64,000 nt of DNA from Caenorhabditis elegans (Eukaryota > Nematoda > Chromadorea > Rhabditida > Rhabditidae). The stretch lies in NCBI RefSeq assembly GCF_000002985.6, contig NC_003280.10, forward strand, positions 1,550,001-1,614,000. The letters are read 5' to 3'. Shown in pieces: positions 32,876-43,479 of the stretch. How positions within the stretch are numbered: position 1 is the stretch's first letter; the number at the start of each line of letters is the position of its first letter. A model generated the notes under the pieces. That model ran no database searches. It was not told where the DNA came from and worked only from the letters and a program-made list of their open reading frames with translations. The position numbers and the translations under genes are program-made.

Positions 32876-34240
32876 TCATTGATTTGATTTTTTCAATGGG
32901 TTCGGATAGTGATAGTTTTGGAACTTGGCTTCAAATCCCTTTCCACTTCCGGTGCCATTTGACCTGTATGTCACAAACATTGCGCTTCCACTTGAGGTCA
33001 CAGAAATTTCATTGTTTCCTTTGAATGTACCAATTAAGCGGTTTTGTTCCGAATCTCCATCATACACTTTTAACTCATCACTTTTTGGATCAAGGTCGAA
33101 GGTTGTAAATGTTAGAAGTATACTGTAGAAACCCGGAGTGTGCATTTGGTATTCGCAATACTGTCTTTCTTGGCTCTGAGGAGACACAATTATTCCTGGT
33201 GTTTGCAACAGTGTAGAGTTGCATGTATAAGAGACCAGTGGTCCAATCTCTTTAGGTCTACCACCGAGACACTTCTCACCAGCAGGACGTTTGCAGAAAT
33301 ATTGTCTTATTCTATTGCATGGCGTGGTGACCCATTGATCAATAGGAATAACGTCTTCCCAGTCTCCAGCGACTACTACGCATTCACCGTTTTTTCTTTT
33401 CAAAATCCGATCAAATTTTTCGTAGGACCAGCGAGATCCATCCGTCCACCTGGAGAAGCCGAAATCCTGCACCATACCTCCAATGTATATGTACTCGCCT
33501 GGCAGAAAGTTGTATGCGAGAATGTTTAAATAGAGATTTTCATTGGCAGAATGAATAGACACAAGGTTGCCACACTCCTCTTCACAACTTTTTTGCGCGT
33601 TTTCAAATGATTTAGCCTCCGAATGTGGTATATAACAGTACCCATTGTAGTTGTTCTGGCAGTCATCTGGAAATTCAAATATATAAACGAAAATCATGTC
33701 AGAACCTTTGTCAGACCTTCGATAGTTGTCGGCATTTCACAAACAAACGGATACATGCCGTTTTCGTATTTAGTGCTAATCCAATATCCAGTTGTAGTGT
33801 TAACCGTTACGCATGGTGTTTCACGAGAGCCCGAACCCGCAAAACTTTCAAATGCGTGGTACTGCTCTGCGGTGCCCAATGAGTCATCCCATATACAATT
33901 TGATAGACTACCGTTTTGATCCAACACAGTGAAACAGTACAGGCCAATCCAAAGATTATGTCCCTTGCCAGCCAGAGCAAGGACATCAAGGTTTTCCTAT
34001 AAAAAATAAAACATTTATTACAATAACCAGAGCTACAAAACTCACCTCCTTACTCCTTATAGTCACCAGCGGTCCTCCGTGTTGGTAGCACTGTCGTTGT
34101 GCATTTTCGTAGTTTGATGGCTCGGAAAACAGCTTCAAACATCTATTCTTGACTAATTTATAGCCATGAGTACATATAGGATCTTTTGAGGCAGAAGCCA
34201 GGAAAATGAAGACAAGTAGTAAGATCAGTGAGTGCTGCAT
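32876..34240 (-). CDS. Secreted protein with two C-type lectin domains and a CUB domain, 421 residues
   Basis: Exons 34240-34046, 33996-33717 and 33666-32876 are in frame. A signal peptide (LILLLVFIFLASASKDP, about 1-18) is followed by CTLD 1 (about 20-158; CTHGYKLVKNRCLKLF, NLWIGLYC, FVCEMPTT). CTLD 2 follows (about 160-290; YNGYCYIPHS, ECGNLVSIHSANEN, YIYIGG, FFCK-like QYFCKRP), then a CUB domain (about 320-410; CEYQMHTPGFYS, ELKVYDGDS, SSGSAMFVTYRSNGTG). The cysteine pattern looks complete. Such nematode proteins are extracellular carbohydrate-binding candidates, often induced by pathogens (family knowledge). Intron 2 is 50 nt. A second ATG four codons upstream exists (34252); the inner one was chosen because the related pseudogene starts there. 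Confidence 0.85.
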
Positions 34241-34452
34241 GATTCTGAGCATTCATAGCTTTGCATCTATTTATATTGGAACGAGCAGTCAATTTCATTT
34301 GCACAAAAAACCGCTACAACAACGAAAATTCGTATTAAAAATCGTGATATCAGCGGCTGTGCAAATATTGTGTGTTTGTTGTTTAGCCCTTGTGCATCAG
34401 CTCCACCTTTTTTTTCGACGCTAGATTTTTACTCCAAATTTTTAGAACTTGT
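34241..34452. promoter_or_regulatory. Upstream region of the lectin gene
   Basis: 'ttatattggaacgagcagtca' close to the start resembles 'ttatattagaacgagcagcc' upstream of the pseudogene at 31514 and 'tttatattggttttgcacg' upstream of 45237. The lectin promoters are thus related, with a TTTATATT word at a similar distance. Confidence 0.4.
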
Positions 34453-34557
34453 ATCTCATAGCAATTATATAATACATTATATATTTTTTATAGTATTGAT
34501 TTTCAAACAATTAGTAGGATATCTTGGGGGGACAATTCCTTACACGTTCTTATACAG

Positions 34558-36227
34558 TTAAAAACAATTGGCCGCCGGATCCCAATACACGTTTTCAAAT
34601 TGCTCACTGAAATGTTCAAACAGTAATTGCATGTTCTCTGGGAGATTAAAAAAAACTCACACATACCACCATGTACCATTGGTGTTGCAATCGAAATATA
34701 TTATTGCTTCAGCTGCCCCTGACTTGGTATATATTTGTCGTTCCTCGCCTGATGATAGTATACCCTAAAAGTTGCTAGTAAAAACATTCGGGAATTTGTA
34801 TATTGACTCACCCAAACATCAATATTGCACGTAGTTGCTGGAGGCGGCGGAAGGAATGTCATTTCTAGTTGCAGGCAACCATCCGTTGTAGGTGGCATCA
34901 ATCTGTTACATTTTTCGATTTTCGTTCTTTTTCTGTTGCAAGTTACCTCCAACTTGTCGGTGGTCGCCTTGTAGGGTCTCCAAAATCTTGAGTTAAACTA
35001 TCCCCATCATCACACATTTGGCAAGCTGGAAAATGGAAATTCTTCCAATTTTTATGACATATCCTTTTTTGTGTCATATACATAAATTACATAAATTTAT
35101 CATCAACAATATCCAACTTTCCATATAATAGACGGTAATCGGATTAACTTTTCCAATGCTCTTTTTTTCAATTTTCAATATTCTGTGAGAGAGTATGACG
35201 TCACCAAGCGCCGTTTCATTCTGCAGATTAAAAAGTATCTCAGATTTTTGGGTTGCAGTCTGTAGTTCACAGACTAAAGAATGAGAGATAGAGATAAACT
35301 TGGACACAGGTCTGATCACTTTCTTCTTGTCAAAACCAGATCTAGCTTCATCTTGTCTTCTCCATGCGGCTATTGGAAAATTGCCGGCAGACAACAAAGC
35401 ACTGTATATGTATACTTCATGAGCTGGAAGCTAATTTTCTCAAACTACAGTTATACTACAGTAATCCTAATGTACTCATACAGCACTATTGCAGTTTCCA
35501 AACAATTTCGTCTCCCCGCTAACCTCTGACCAATATCTCTCCAATAGACAAAATCTCATTTTTCTCAAAACTACAGTAACCCTACAGCACTCCTGTGGTA
35601 CCCCTACGGCAATACTATGCTAATTTTACAGTACTCCTACAATACTATTACAGTACCCCAACCATACCCTCCCCCTTCCACTAACCCTTGACCAATATCC
35701 CTCCAATAGACAAAATGCAATTTTGCCCAAAATTACAGTAATCGTACGGCACTCCTAACGTACCCTACAAAACTCCTACAGTACCATATCCCCTCACCTC
35801 AATTCTTTAAAAGAAAACAACTCAATCGTAGCAAAACTACAGTAATCCTACAGTACTCTATAATGCCACTTACGTGTCAGTGGGGCCATGGGTGTCGTTA
35901 CAGGTTCTGTAACAGGATCAGTTACTGTAGACGGTTCAGTTGGTTGGGTCACCTAAAAAATAGTAACCTAAACTTAAAAAAAAATGCATTAGCTTACTGG
36001 TGAATCTGTCGGGGTAGCCTGAAACAAAATAATATTACAACTATTTCTCAAAACCGTTATTTTAACCTTACATCTGTTGCCGAGGTACCTGGACTTCCCG
36101 GCGTAGTATCCTGTTCAGAAGGAAGTGTACTAGTGATGTAAACTTCATCAGGTGGTATAGTTTGCATGCAAGTCTCTGCTAGAGTTGTAGAGAATATGAT
36201 AAAAGTAAATACAGACAAGGATTTCAT
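34558..36227 (-). CDS. Secreted Thr/Pro-linker protein with C6-like cysteine domain, 190 residues (copy A)
   Basis: Seven exons were assembled: 36227-36072, 36018-35998, 35952-35874, 35025-34947, 34902-34812, 34764-34667, 34606-34558. All splice sites are GT-AG and the total is 573 nt in frame. Residues 1-17 are a signal peptide (KSLSVFTFIIFSTTLAE). About 25-86 is a Thr/Pro/Ser-rich linker (VTQPTEPSTVTDPVTEPVT) likely to be O-glycosylated. About 87-190 has CQMC, TTDGCLQLEM, FDCNTNGTW and a final NCF, a spacing like the nematode C6 (DUF281-type) domain. The function is unknown. The 0.85-kb third intron is filled with CTACAGTA-type repeats. The copy at 38152-39945 has the same exon plan, which supports both models. 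Confidence 0.65.
35430..35870. repeat. CTACAGTA-type degenerate repeat array (copy A intron)
   Basis: Dense degenerate words of the type ACAGTAATCCTACAGTACTCC repeat without a strict period in the third intron of the small secreted-protein gene. The homologous intron of the second copy has its own version. Confidence 0.7.
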
Positions 36228-36620
36228 AGCAGATTTTTTTTTGACGAATCTGAAGCCGACTATCAATGATCTCTTGCAGGTTGAATAATCGGAGATTCGA
36301 AAAAAACTTGATCACAAACATGATAGATGCAAATATTTTCCATGTTGGATTGTGAGGCGGAATATTATAACAGGAATTTGTGTTTGGAGTCTATCCACTC
36401 AAAAAGGAAGTACCTGGAATAGTGACAGCGCAGGTGGTGTGAGGTTTTCTGTAAAGTCTTTCCTGGATGAGGAGGAACGCCTGCGGGCCAGAGACTAGAG
36501 ATTGAAATGTAGAGATAAACTTGATCACAGGTCTGATCACTGTTTTCTTGTCAGAACCTGATCTTGTTTCATCTTCTCTTCACCAAGCGGCAATCGGGAA
36601 ATATATGATACCTTTCATTC

Positions 36621-37082
36621 GGCCATATATTTTTCATTCCCTCGTCCAGCCTTTACCGAATCATACTCTATCCTACCGTTTATTCTACCGTATGCCTTGA
36701 TTTGCCCTTTTTTCGTATATCTTAGCTTTTCAGAAAACGTTAGGTCATCTGGAAGTAAATATTTACATTAGTCTAGGTCTAATGTGCTCTAGAGTATTCT
36801 GAAAATTTTATTTTTGATTATCACGTATCACGTAGTACGTTAGTGATTTAGGGTAGCATGTATGTCATACTAGGTTTTTTTTAAGAAATAGTTGTTTATC
36901 TGCTGGCAGAAAAAGCTATAGAACGAGAACTTACTAAATCAATTTGCAAAATTTGAAAAGACAGTCACAGACATCCCTCTATTAGTCTATCATCACCCAG
37001 CGGCGGCAGATGAGATCAAACTAGATTATCAAAATATTGGGATGTTTTGTGAAATTATTTTGGCAGGAAATTAAAAAATTTC
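36621..37082. other. Intergenic, no gene seen
   Basis: AT-rich DNA with blocks shared with 41290-41370 ('acgagaacttactaaatca'), part of the extended segmental duplication. No exon is recognised. Confidence 0.4.
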
Positions 37083-37327
37083 AGCCTGTCAACTATGTGA
37101 TGTGAAAAGTGTAATAGAGGACCCTGCTCCTGGCGATGCAGCACCGACAACTTGGACGTAAGAATCTTCCAATTTCAATTTTAAAAACCTTCAAGCTTCC
37201 AGTGAAACTGATCCCACCAACGACGGCTGCATCCAGTACAAAGCGTTATTTCAAGCTTAAATAATAAGACAATTTTTCAGATCGGGCATTAAAAAGCTCT
37301 TTTGGACTGTGACACCTAACTGTATGT
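37083..37327 (+). pseudogene. C6-like domain gene fragment, plus strand
   Basis: Three pieces with splice-like borders resemble exons of the small secreted genes: CQLCDVKSVIEDPAPGDAA (from 37084, before GTAAGA), then ETDPTNDGCIQYKALF (after TTCCAG at 37202, ending in a TAA), then KKLFWTVTPNCM with a stop near 37326 (after TTTCAG). The signal exon and linker are absent. A related fragment lies on the minus strand at 45481-45750 with a longer middle piece. Confidence 0.5.
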
Positions 37328-37599
37328 AAGGATGGACAACGGAAATATTATTTTTGATATCAATAAATGTTTATTTATTTATTTATTTTTATGTAGATCA
37401 TAGTACCACTACCGTAGTCTTGGGCTTTAGACTTATTAATACACGCAGAGCAGGGTATTGATTTCTTGCTTCTGAAATACGTCGCAGACAAGAAGTGCGG
37501 CAGAACAAGAATGTACTCGATACACAGGATTTGATAAGACAGATGCAGACAGTCTCAGATCAGATCAAACTAGATTATCAAATGATAACCGGCTTGAAC

Positions 37600-38015
37600 C
37601 CATTTTCAGCAAATTCAAATTTCCCACTAAAATGTTTTCTTAGAAAATTTGAATTTCCCGCCAAAATATTTTTTCAGAAAATTTGAATTTGCCGCCAAAA
37701 AATTTCTCAGAAAATTTGAATGTCCGGCCGAAATATTTTCTAATTGTAAAATTTGAATTTCCCGCCAAAATATATTCTTTAAGAAATTGATTTTCCCGCC
37801 AAAAAATTTTCTCAGCTTAAATTTTAATTTCCTGCCGAAATATTTTCTCAGAAAATTTAAATTTCCTGCCGAAGTATTTTCTCAGAAAATTTAAATTTCC
37901 TGCCGAAGTATTTTCTCAGAAAATTTTAAATTCCGGCCAAAATATTTTCTCAAAATAATTGAATTTCCCGCCAAAGTAATATCTCAGAAAATTTTAATTT
38001 CCGGCCAAAAAAGAG
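37600..38015. repeat. About 35-bp minisatellite (TTTCCCGCCAAAATATTTTC)
   Basis: Roughly eleven imperfect units of the form AATTTGAATTTCCCGCCAAA plus TATTTTCTCAGAA, alternating TCCCGCC, TCCGGCC and TCCTGCC variants. It lies directly left of the second copy of the segmental duplication, so it may mark the breakpoint. Confidence 0.8.
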
Positions 38016-38151
38016 TGAACTAGAATAACAATTTTCTGTGCACCGACATCTCATAGCAATTATATAATACATTATATATTTTTATAGTATTGATTTTCAA
38101 ACAAATAGTAGGATATCTTGGGGGGACAATTCCTTACACGTTCTTATACAG

Positions 38152-39945
38152 TTAAAAACAATTGGCCGCCGGATCCCAATACATGTGTTCAACTTGCTCA
38201 CTGAAATGTTCAAACAATCACTGAATTTTCTCTTTGGGCAAAAAACTCACTAGAACACATACCACCATGTACCATCGGGGTTGCAATCGAAGTATATTAT
38301 TGCTTCAGCTGCCCCTGACGTGGTATATATTGGTCGTTCTTCGCCCGATGATAGTATACCCTAAAAGTTGCTAGTAAAAACATTCGGGAATTTGTATATT
38401 GACTCACCCAAACATCAATATCGGCGCACGTAGTTGCTGGAGGCGGCGGAAGGAATGTCATTTCTAGTTGCAGGCAACCATCCGTTGTAGGTGGCATATA
38501 TCTGTTACATTTTTCGATTTTCGTTCTTTTTCTGTTGCAAGTTACCTCCAACTTGTCGGTGGTCGCTTTGCAGGGTCTCCAAGATCTTGAGTTAAACTAT
38601 CCCCATCACACATTTGGCAAGCTGGAAAATGGAAATTCTTCCAATTTTTATGACATATCCTTTTTTGTAACATATACATAAATTACATAAATTTATCATC
38701 AACAATATCCAACTTTCCATATAATAGACGGTAATCGGATTAACTTTTCCAATGCTCTTTTTCTCAATTTTCAATATTCTGTGAGAGAGTATGACGTCAC
38801 CAAGCGCCGTTTCATTCTGCAGATTAAAAAGTATCTCAGATTTTTGGGTTGCAGTCTGTAGTTCACAGACTAAAGAATGAGAGATAGAGATAAACTTGAT
38901 CACAGGCCTGATCACTATTTTCTTGTTGTCAAAACCAGATCTAGTTCCATCTTCAAGCGGCTATTGGAAAAATTCTGGTCAACAACAAAACATTATATAT
39001 ATACGTATTTGTACACCCTGGGCTGGAAGCTAATTTTCTCAAACTACAGTAATACTACAGTAACGGTAAAGTACTCATAGTACTGTGTACTGCAGCACCC
39101 AAACTTTTACCAATAATCCTACAATAGGCTCATTTTGCCCAAAACTACAGTAATCCTATTGCACCGTTAGAGTACCCCTACAGTAATCATACAGTCTCCT
39201 ACCGTTCACACTTTTACTACAGTAGCCCAATCATACTCCTCACGAACCCCAAACCAATATCCTTTCAACATACAATACTCATTTCCTCAAAACTACAGTA
39301 ATCCTACAGCACTTCTACAGTACTACTACAGTACTACTACTACTACAGTAACCCGAAAATATCCCCTCACTAACCCAGGGCCAATATCCCTCCAATAGAC
39401 AAAATAGAATTTTGCCCAAAACGTAACCCTACAGTACTCCTACCGTACCCTCCATAGTACTACTACAGTAGCCCGATCTTACTCCCCACTAATTTCGGAC
39501 CAATATCCGTTCAACAGACAATACTCGTTTCCCCAAAACTACAGTAATCCTACAGTACCCCTACAGTACTCCATAGTAAACACAACTTACGTGTCAGTGG
39601 GGCCATGGGTGTCGTTACAGGTTCTGTAACAGGATCAGTTACTGTAGACGGTTCAGTTGGTTGGGTCACCTAAAATGTAAAAGCCGACGCTTTTGAAAAA
39701 CCAAATATTTACTTACCGGTGAATCTGTCGGGGTGGCCTGAAACAAAAATGTCGTTTTTTTTTATTTGGAAAAGTTACTTTAACCTTACATCTGTTGCCG
39801 AGGTACCTGGACTTCCCGGCGTAGTATCCTGTTCAGGAGGAAGAGTACTAGTGATGTAAACTTCATCAGGTGGTATAGTTCGCATGCAAGTCTCTGCTAG
39901 AGTTGTTAAAAATATGATAAAAGTAAATACAGACAAGGATTTCAT
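38152..39945 (-). CDS. Secreted Thr/Pro-linker protein with C6-like cysteine domain, 190 residues (copy B)
   Basis: Exons 39945-39790, 39737-39717, 39669-39591, 38621-38546, 38501-38408, 38360-38263, 38200-38152 total 573 nt in frame. Against copy A, one codon is lost in exon 4 (CQMCDGDS instead of CQMCDDGDS) and one gained in exon 5 (TTCADIDVW instead of TTCNIDVW). Thus two compensating in-frame indels leave the length the same. Signal peptide, linker and cysteines are kept. In-frame-only indels and preserved splice sites suggest both copies are under constraint. The role is unknown; a secreted or cuticle/glycocalyx-facing protein is a guess. Confidence 0.65.
39040..39585. repeat. CTACAGTA-type degenerate repeat array (copy B intron)
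   Basis: Same class of degenerate ACAGTAATCCTACAGTACTAC words as at 35430-35870, with extra TACTACTAC runs near 39330. It occupies the third intron of copy B. Confidence 0.7.
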
Positions 39946-40561
39946 AGCAGATAAATGTTTAGACGAATCTGAAGCCGACTATCAATGATCTCTCGCAGAT
40001 CGGATAATTGGATATTTCAAATAAACTTGATCACAAACACGATAGGTGCAAATATTTTCCATTTCGAATTGCGAGGCGGATGATTATAACAGGAATTTGT
40101 GTTTTACTCAAAGTAGGAAGTACCTACAGTGACATTAGACTCTTCTAAAGTGCTGCAATTTTTGAGCTCCTTCAGGCTTCCGCTCCCAAAGATCAGAGGT
40201 CAGCGTAGGCTGTGTATGTTCCAAGGTTTTCTGAACAGCCAGAAATGTCTGCAGGTCAGAAAGTATCGCAGTTTTTTCGTTTCGGTTCAGAGACTAGAGA
40301 TTGAGATATAGAGATAAACAGGTCTGATCACTATTTTCTCGTCAGAACCTGGTCTTGTTTCATCTCCTCTTGTCCAAGCTGCAGATGGAAAATTGTTTGA
40401 GAACGACAACACATATTATTAGGTCTCCAAATAAGTTCCGGGTCAAAAATCATAACTTTGTTCGCTGTGTATCGATTTTTATGAAACTTTGGGAATTTAT
40501 GTTATCAACTATGATCTTTCATTTGACAATGGTCACAAAATTTTTTGGCCGTCCGAAGTGC

Positions 40562-41180
40562 CCTAACTCGGAGCCATTTTTTTCAGGCATTTTTCAGATC
40601 TCGCTTCTTTTCAGGTTTTAATTGAGGTTTGTGTGCGGATTTTCCTTTGTTTAAAATACATTATTAGAAAACAAAAAAAGTTTTGAAAAAAATCCGTCCA
40701 AAAAAATTTTTTTTGTCGGTCGTTAAAAAATCTTCAAAAAATTTTATTTCGAAAATTCTCGATTTTTATACAAAAATGATGTAACCATGTGCAAACTATT
40801 TTTACACATACAAAACATTTCAATTTATTGCTTCACACTAAAACAATAACAGAAAACACAGCTTTTTCGAAAAATTTTCGAGTTTTTGGAGTATTTCTCG
40901 ACATCCAAATTTTATACTCAAATGTTTTGTATATGTAAAAATAGTTTGCACATGATTACATCATTTTTGTATAAAAAATCGAGAATTTTCGAAAAAAAAT
41001 TTTTTTGAAGATTTTTTGACGACACACAAAAAAAATTTTTTTGGACGGATTTTTTTCCAATTTTTTTTTTGTTTTCTCACATTGTGTACTAAACTAAGAA
41101 AAATCCGCACACAAACCTCAATTGAAACCTGAAAAGAAGCGAGATCTGAAAAATGCCTGAAAAAAATGGCTCTTAGCCAA
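40562..41180. mobile_element. Foldback element, about 620 bp
   Basis: Left arm words 'cggagccatttttttcaggc', 'gaggtttgtgtgcggatttt' and 'tgcaaactatttttacacat' recur as reverse complements near 41150-41170, 41100-41125 and 40935-40955. A short unpaired centre lies near 40840-40900. No ORF is seen. It interrupts the right copy of the segmental duplication, so it inserted later or was lost from the left copy. Confidence 0.8.
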
Positions 41181-41344
41181 TCGAGGTACGATGGGTGTGT
41201 TCCGTACCACTACCGTATCCTTAAGTTGAGCCTAAAATTTAATAATATAAGTAGAGCAGAATATCATGACCATTAACTTGTTTCTTTTAAAATACGTTGC
41301 TGTCAGAAACGGCAACAGAACGAGAACTTACTAAATCAGTTTGC

Positions 41345-41650
41345 AAAATCTGATTAGACTGGCACAAAAAAACAAAAATAAAAATTATGGAATTCTGGAA
41401 ATGTTTTGATAGATTTGGATTCTAGATTGTTTAAAAATATTATTGGTAAGTTTTTGTACCTAGATATCAATTTTCAGACGCGCTACAGGGGTTTTTGTCT
41501 TGAATTTCAATTTCATCAGGTATATGTAGGCACAAAAAAACAAAAATAACAATTATGGAATTCCGGAAGAATTGAACTCATCTCACCCCTCCCACTCCCC
41601 GGTCGAAGCAGTTACCGACTGATCCAGGGAGGATGAGGGAAGCCTAGCTC
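41345..41650 (-). mobile_element. tRNA-derived repeat (second SINE-like family)
   Basis: On the minus strand, CTGGATCAGTCGGTAACTGC (A-box-like, about 41610-41629) and GAGTTCAATTC (B-box-like, about 41570-41581) are followed by a body with CCGGAATTCCATAATTG and TTTTTTTGTGCC. The same body words occur in the element at 47285-47590. The tail segment is partly duplicated at 41346-41400. Confidence 0.55.
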
Positions 41651-41972
41651 CTCGGTGTGTGTGACTTTTCCGACCTAAATTTACAATTTAAAATCAAAAC
41701 GGTTCACGGAAATAAGTAATGACTGTTGAAAAACTGCTTATTTTATTGCATTTGTTCAATTTATTAAATTTTCCAATTTCCCTGTTGCCAAAAAAATCAA
41801 TAAAATTCAATTTTCAGAAAACCAATAAAATTAAATTTCTCATTTAATGGATCTCTGAATGGCTTTTTTTAAATTTTTGCTTTTTTCGAATATTTTCTTA
41901 CTCTTTGACTGCAATTTTAGTTCTAAAACTTGTAAAAAAGTTTTTAAAAAATATAGGCACTTTCATATCTAT

Positions 41973-42455
41973 ATGAATATTCGGTACTTTTCCGATTTCT
42001 GCTCCCCAAAATGTTTTTTTTTTTTCAATTTTTCAATTTAAATTCTCACGTGAATGTTTATTTCAAAACTATTTCAATTTTTAGGCTTAGAAAACAACAC
42101 TACTAACTATAAGAATGAAATTACAAAAAAAGTTCACGTTTCATTAATGAACCAGCCGTGGTCCGCACCTCCGGCGCGGCCCCCGACTTCTGGAGCTGAA
42201 AACTAATTTTTCTGAAGCTACCGTAATCATACAGTACTCCTACCGTACCACTATTGTACCACTACAGTACCCCGACTATTTCACTACACTAAGCCCAACT
42301 CACTATCCCTCCAGAAGCCAAAACGTCACAGACTACAAAGACTACATAGACTACAAACTTTGGACAAACGGAATAAGCGCTTTATATATAGTAAATAATA
42401 TATTCAAAACATTTTGGGGGGCAGAAATCGGAAAAGTACCGAATATTCTCCTAAT
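41973..42455. repeat. Inverted repeat with about 46-base arms
   Basis: 'gaatattcggtacttttccg' near 41977 is matched in reverse complement by 'cggaaaagtaccgaatattc' near 42428, with about 380 bases between the arms. The spacer holds CTACAGTA-type words. Arms of this size could form a hairpin in RNA. Confidence 0.6.
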
Positions 42456-43479
42456 CAGTTTAGTCAGTCAATGGTGGAAAGCTTTAGTGTCAATACTGGC
42501 AATAATGCCTTATCAAGTTGATATTCTGTTTGATAACTCGGAATCTATATTAGTAGATTAGTTGGTGGACCGCCGAGCTATCAGATGTGGTTCAAGCAAG
42601 TAGTTCTTCCACTTTATAAATACCAGAAAATAACAAAAATAGTATGATAGCTTGTACGGAATGTTTTTTTTTAATGCAGACTTTAACCAAAAGCTGTTTC
42701 TTTTTCCAAAAGTCCAATGTACGGAAATATCATATGGATCCCTTCTTTTTTATTTTAAAAACCAGAAAATAACTTCTACATGGCCTATACAAATTATGTG
42801 GTAAATTTGGGTAGATTTAGAGGGAGGGGGGTAAGAAGGGAAAAAAAAACTCTTCTCAATAATTCTTGACATTATTGAGACTCACATAAATTTAGATATA
42901 ATTTAAAAAACGGTGTAATTCGGTAGATTCGGTAGGCCGTTTGCAACAATTCGAGTCTCCATGGTAAATCAATCGGATCCCGATGGAGATGTAGATCCCT
43001 TAATAACATTTTGAATATTCTACCCTTAAAAACGAGTTGTTTGAACATCTTTTGGGCCAATTTCAAAACTGTGGTGATGGTTGAAGGTGACCATATTGTC
43101 TGCGAGTTGATACTCTGGAAAGTCGTGTTTTTAAAGATTACAGGGTTTTCTCGGATTTCAAACGTTGCAATATATCAGCGGTAACTGTAGCAAAGTTTTC
43201 TGAGAGAATTCCGGAAAAAAACTAGCTCACCTTTTACTCTATGCATCTGCGTGATTTTGTGCAGTTGTAAATTGCAATTGAAATAATTTTAACGAACCGC
43301 CACAAAATAGCCTTGAGTTATTAGGTTGGTCAAGAGCACATATCTGAAAGTGTTCAAAGAAAACCCCTGTGCTGCCACGCTTATCAATTCCGATAATTAT
43401 TGCCAACCCTGTTTATTATGCAAAATGTAAAGAAGTTCCAAAAAATACATATACAGATAAAGAATAAAAAATATTATAA
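42456..43479. other. Intergenic, no gene seen
   Basis: Between the inverted repeat and the lectin gene. A 64-codon open frame on the minus strand (43066-42872) has no recognised domain or paralogue in the window and is not called as a gene. Confidence 0.35.

Larger units (their letters stand above)
34453..36620. repeat. Segmental duplication, left copy
   Basis: From 'tctcatagcaattatataat' at 34453 the sequence matches 38049 onward in direct orientation through the whole small-gene unit, its promoter, and a block with 'gagataaacttgatcacagg'. Differences are scattered substitutions and differing counts of CTACAGTA repeats. The resemblance continues in patches beyond this point. Confidence 0.8.
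38049..40395. repeat. Segmental duplication, right copy
   Basis: Direct copy of 34453-36620. Beyond 40400 the copy is interrupted by the foldback at 40562-41180, and similarity to the left copy picks up again near 41300 ('acgagaacttactaaatca'). Confidence 0.8.

Noticed and set aside
35074-35397. 107-codon minus-strand frame, also present at 38592-38915
   Set aside because: Conserved only because the whole segment is duplicated; it lies in the third intron of the small secreted gene and reads across the next exon's acceptor. No domain is recognised.
35430-39585. CTACAGTA arrays as a possible regulatory or ncRNA locus
   Set aside because: Degenerate, without a fixed period or hairpin arms, and typical of low-complexity intronic repeats in this genus.
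42872-43066. 64-codon minus-strand open frame upstream of the lectin gene's 3' end
   Set aside because: No paralogue in the window, no splice context, no recognised domain.
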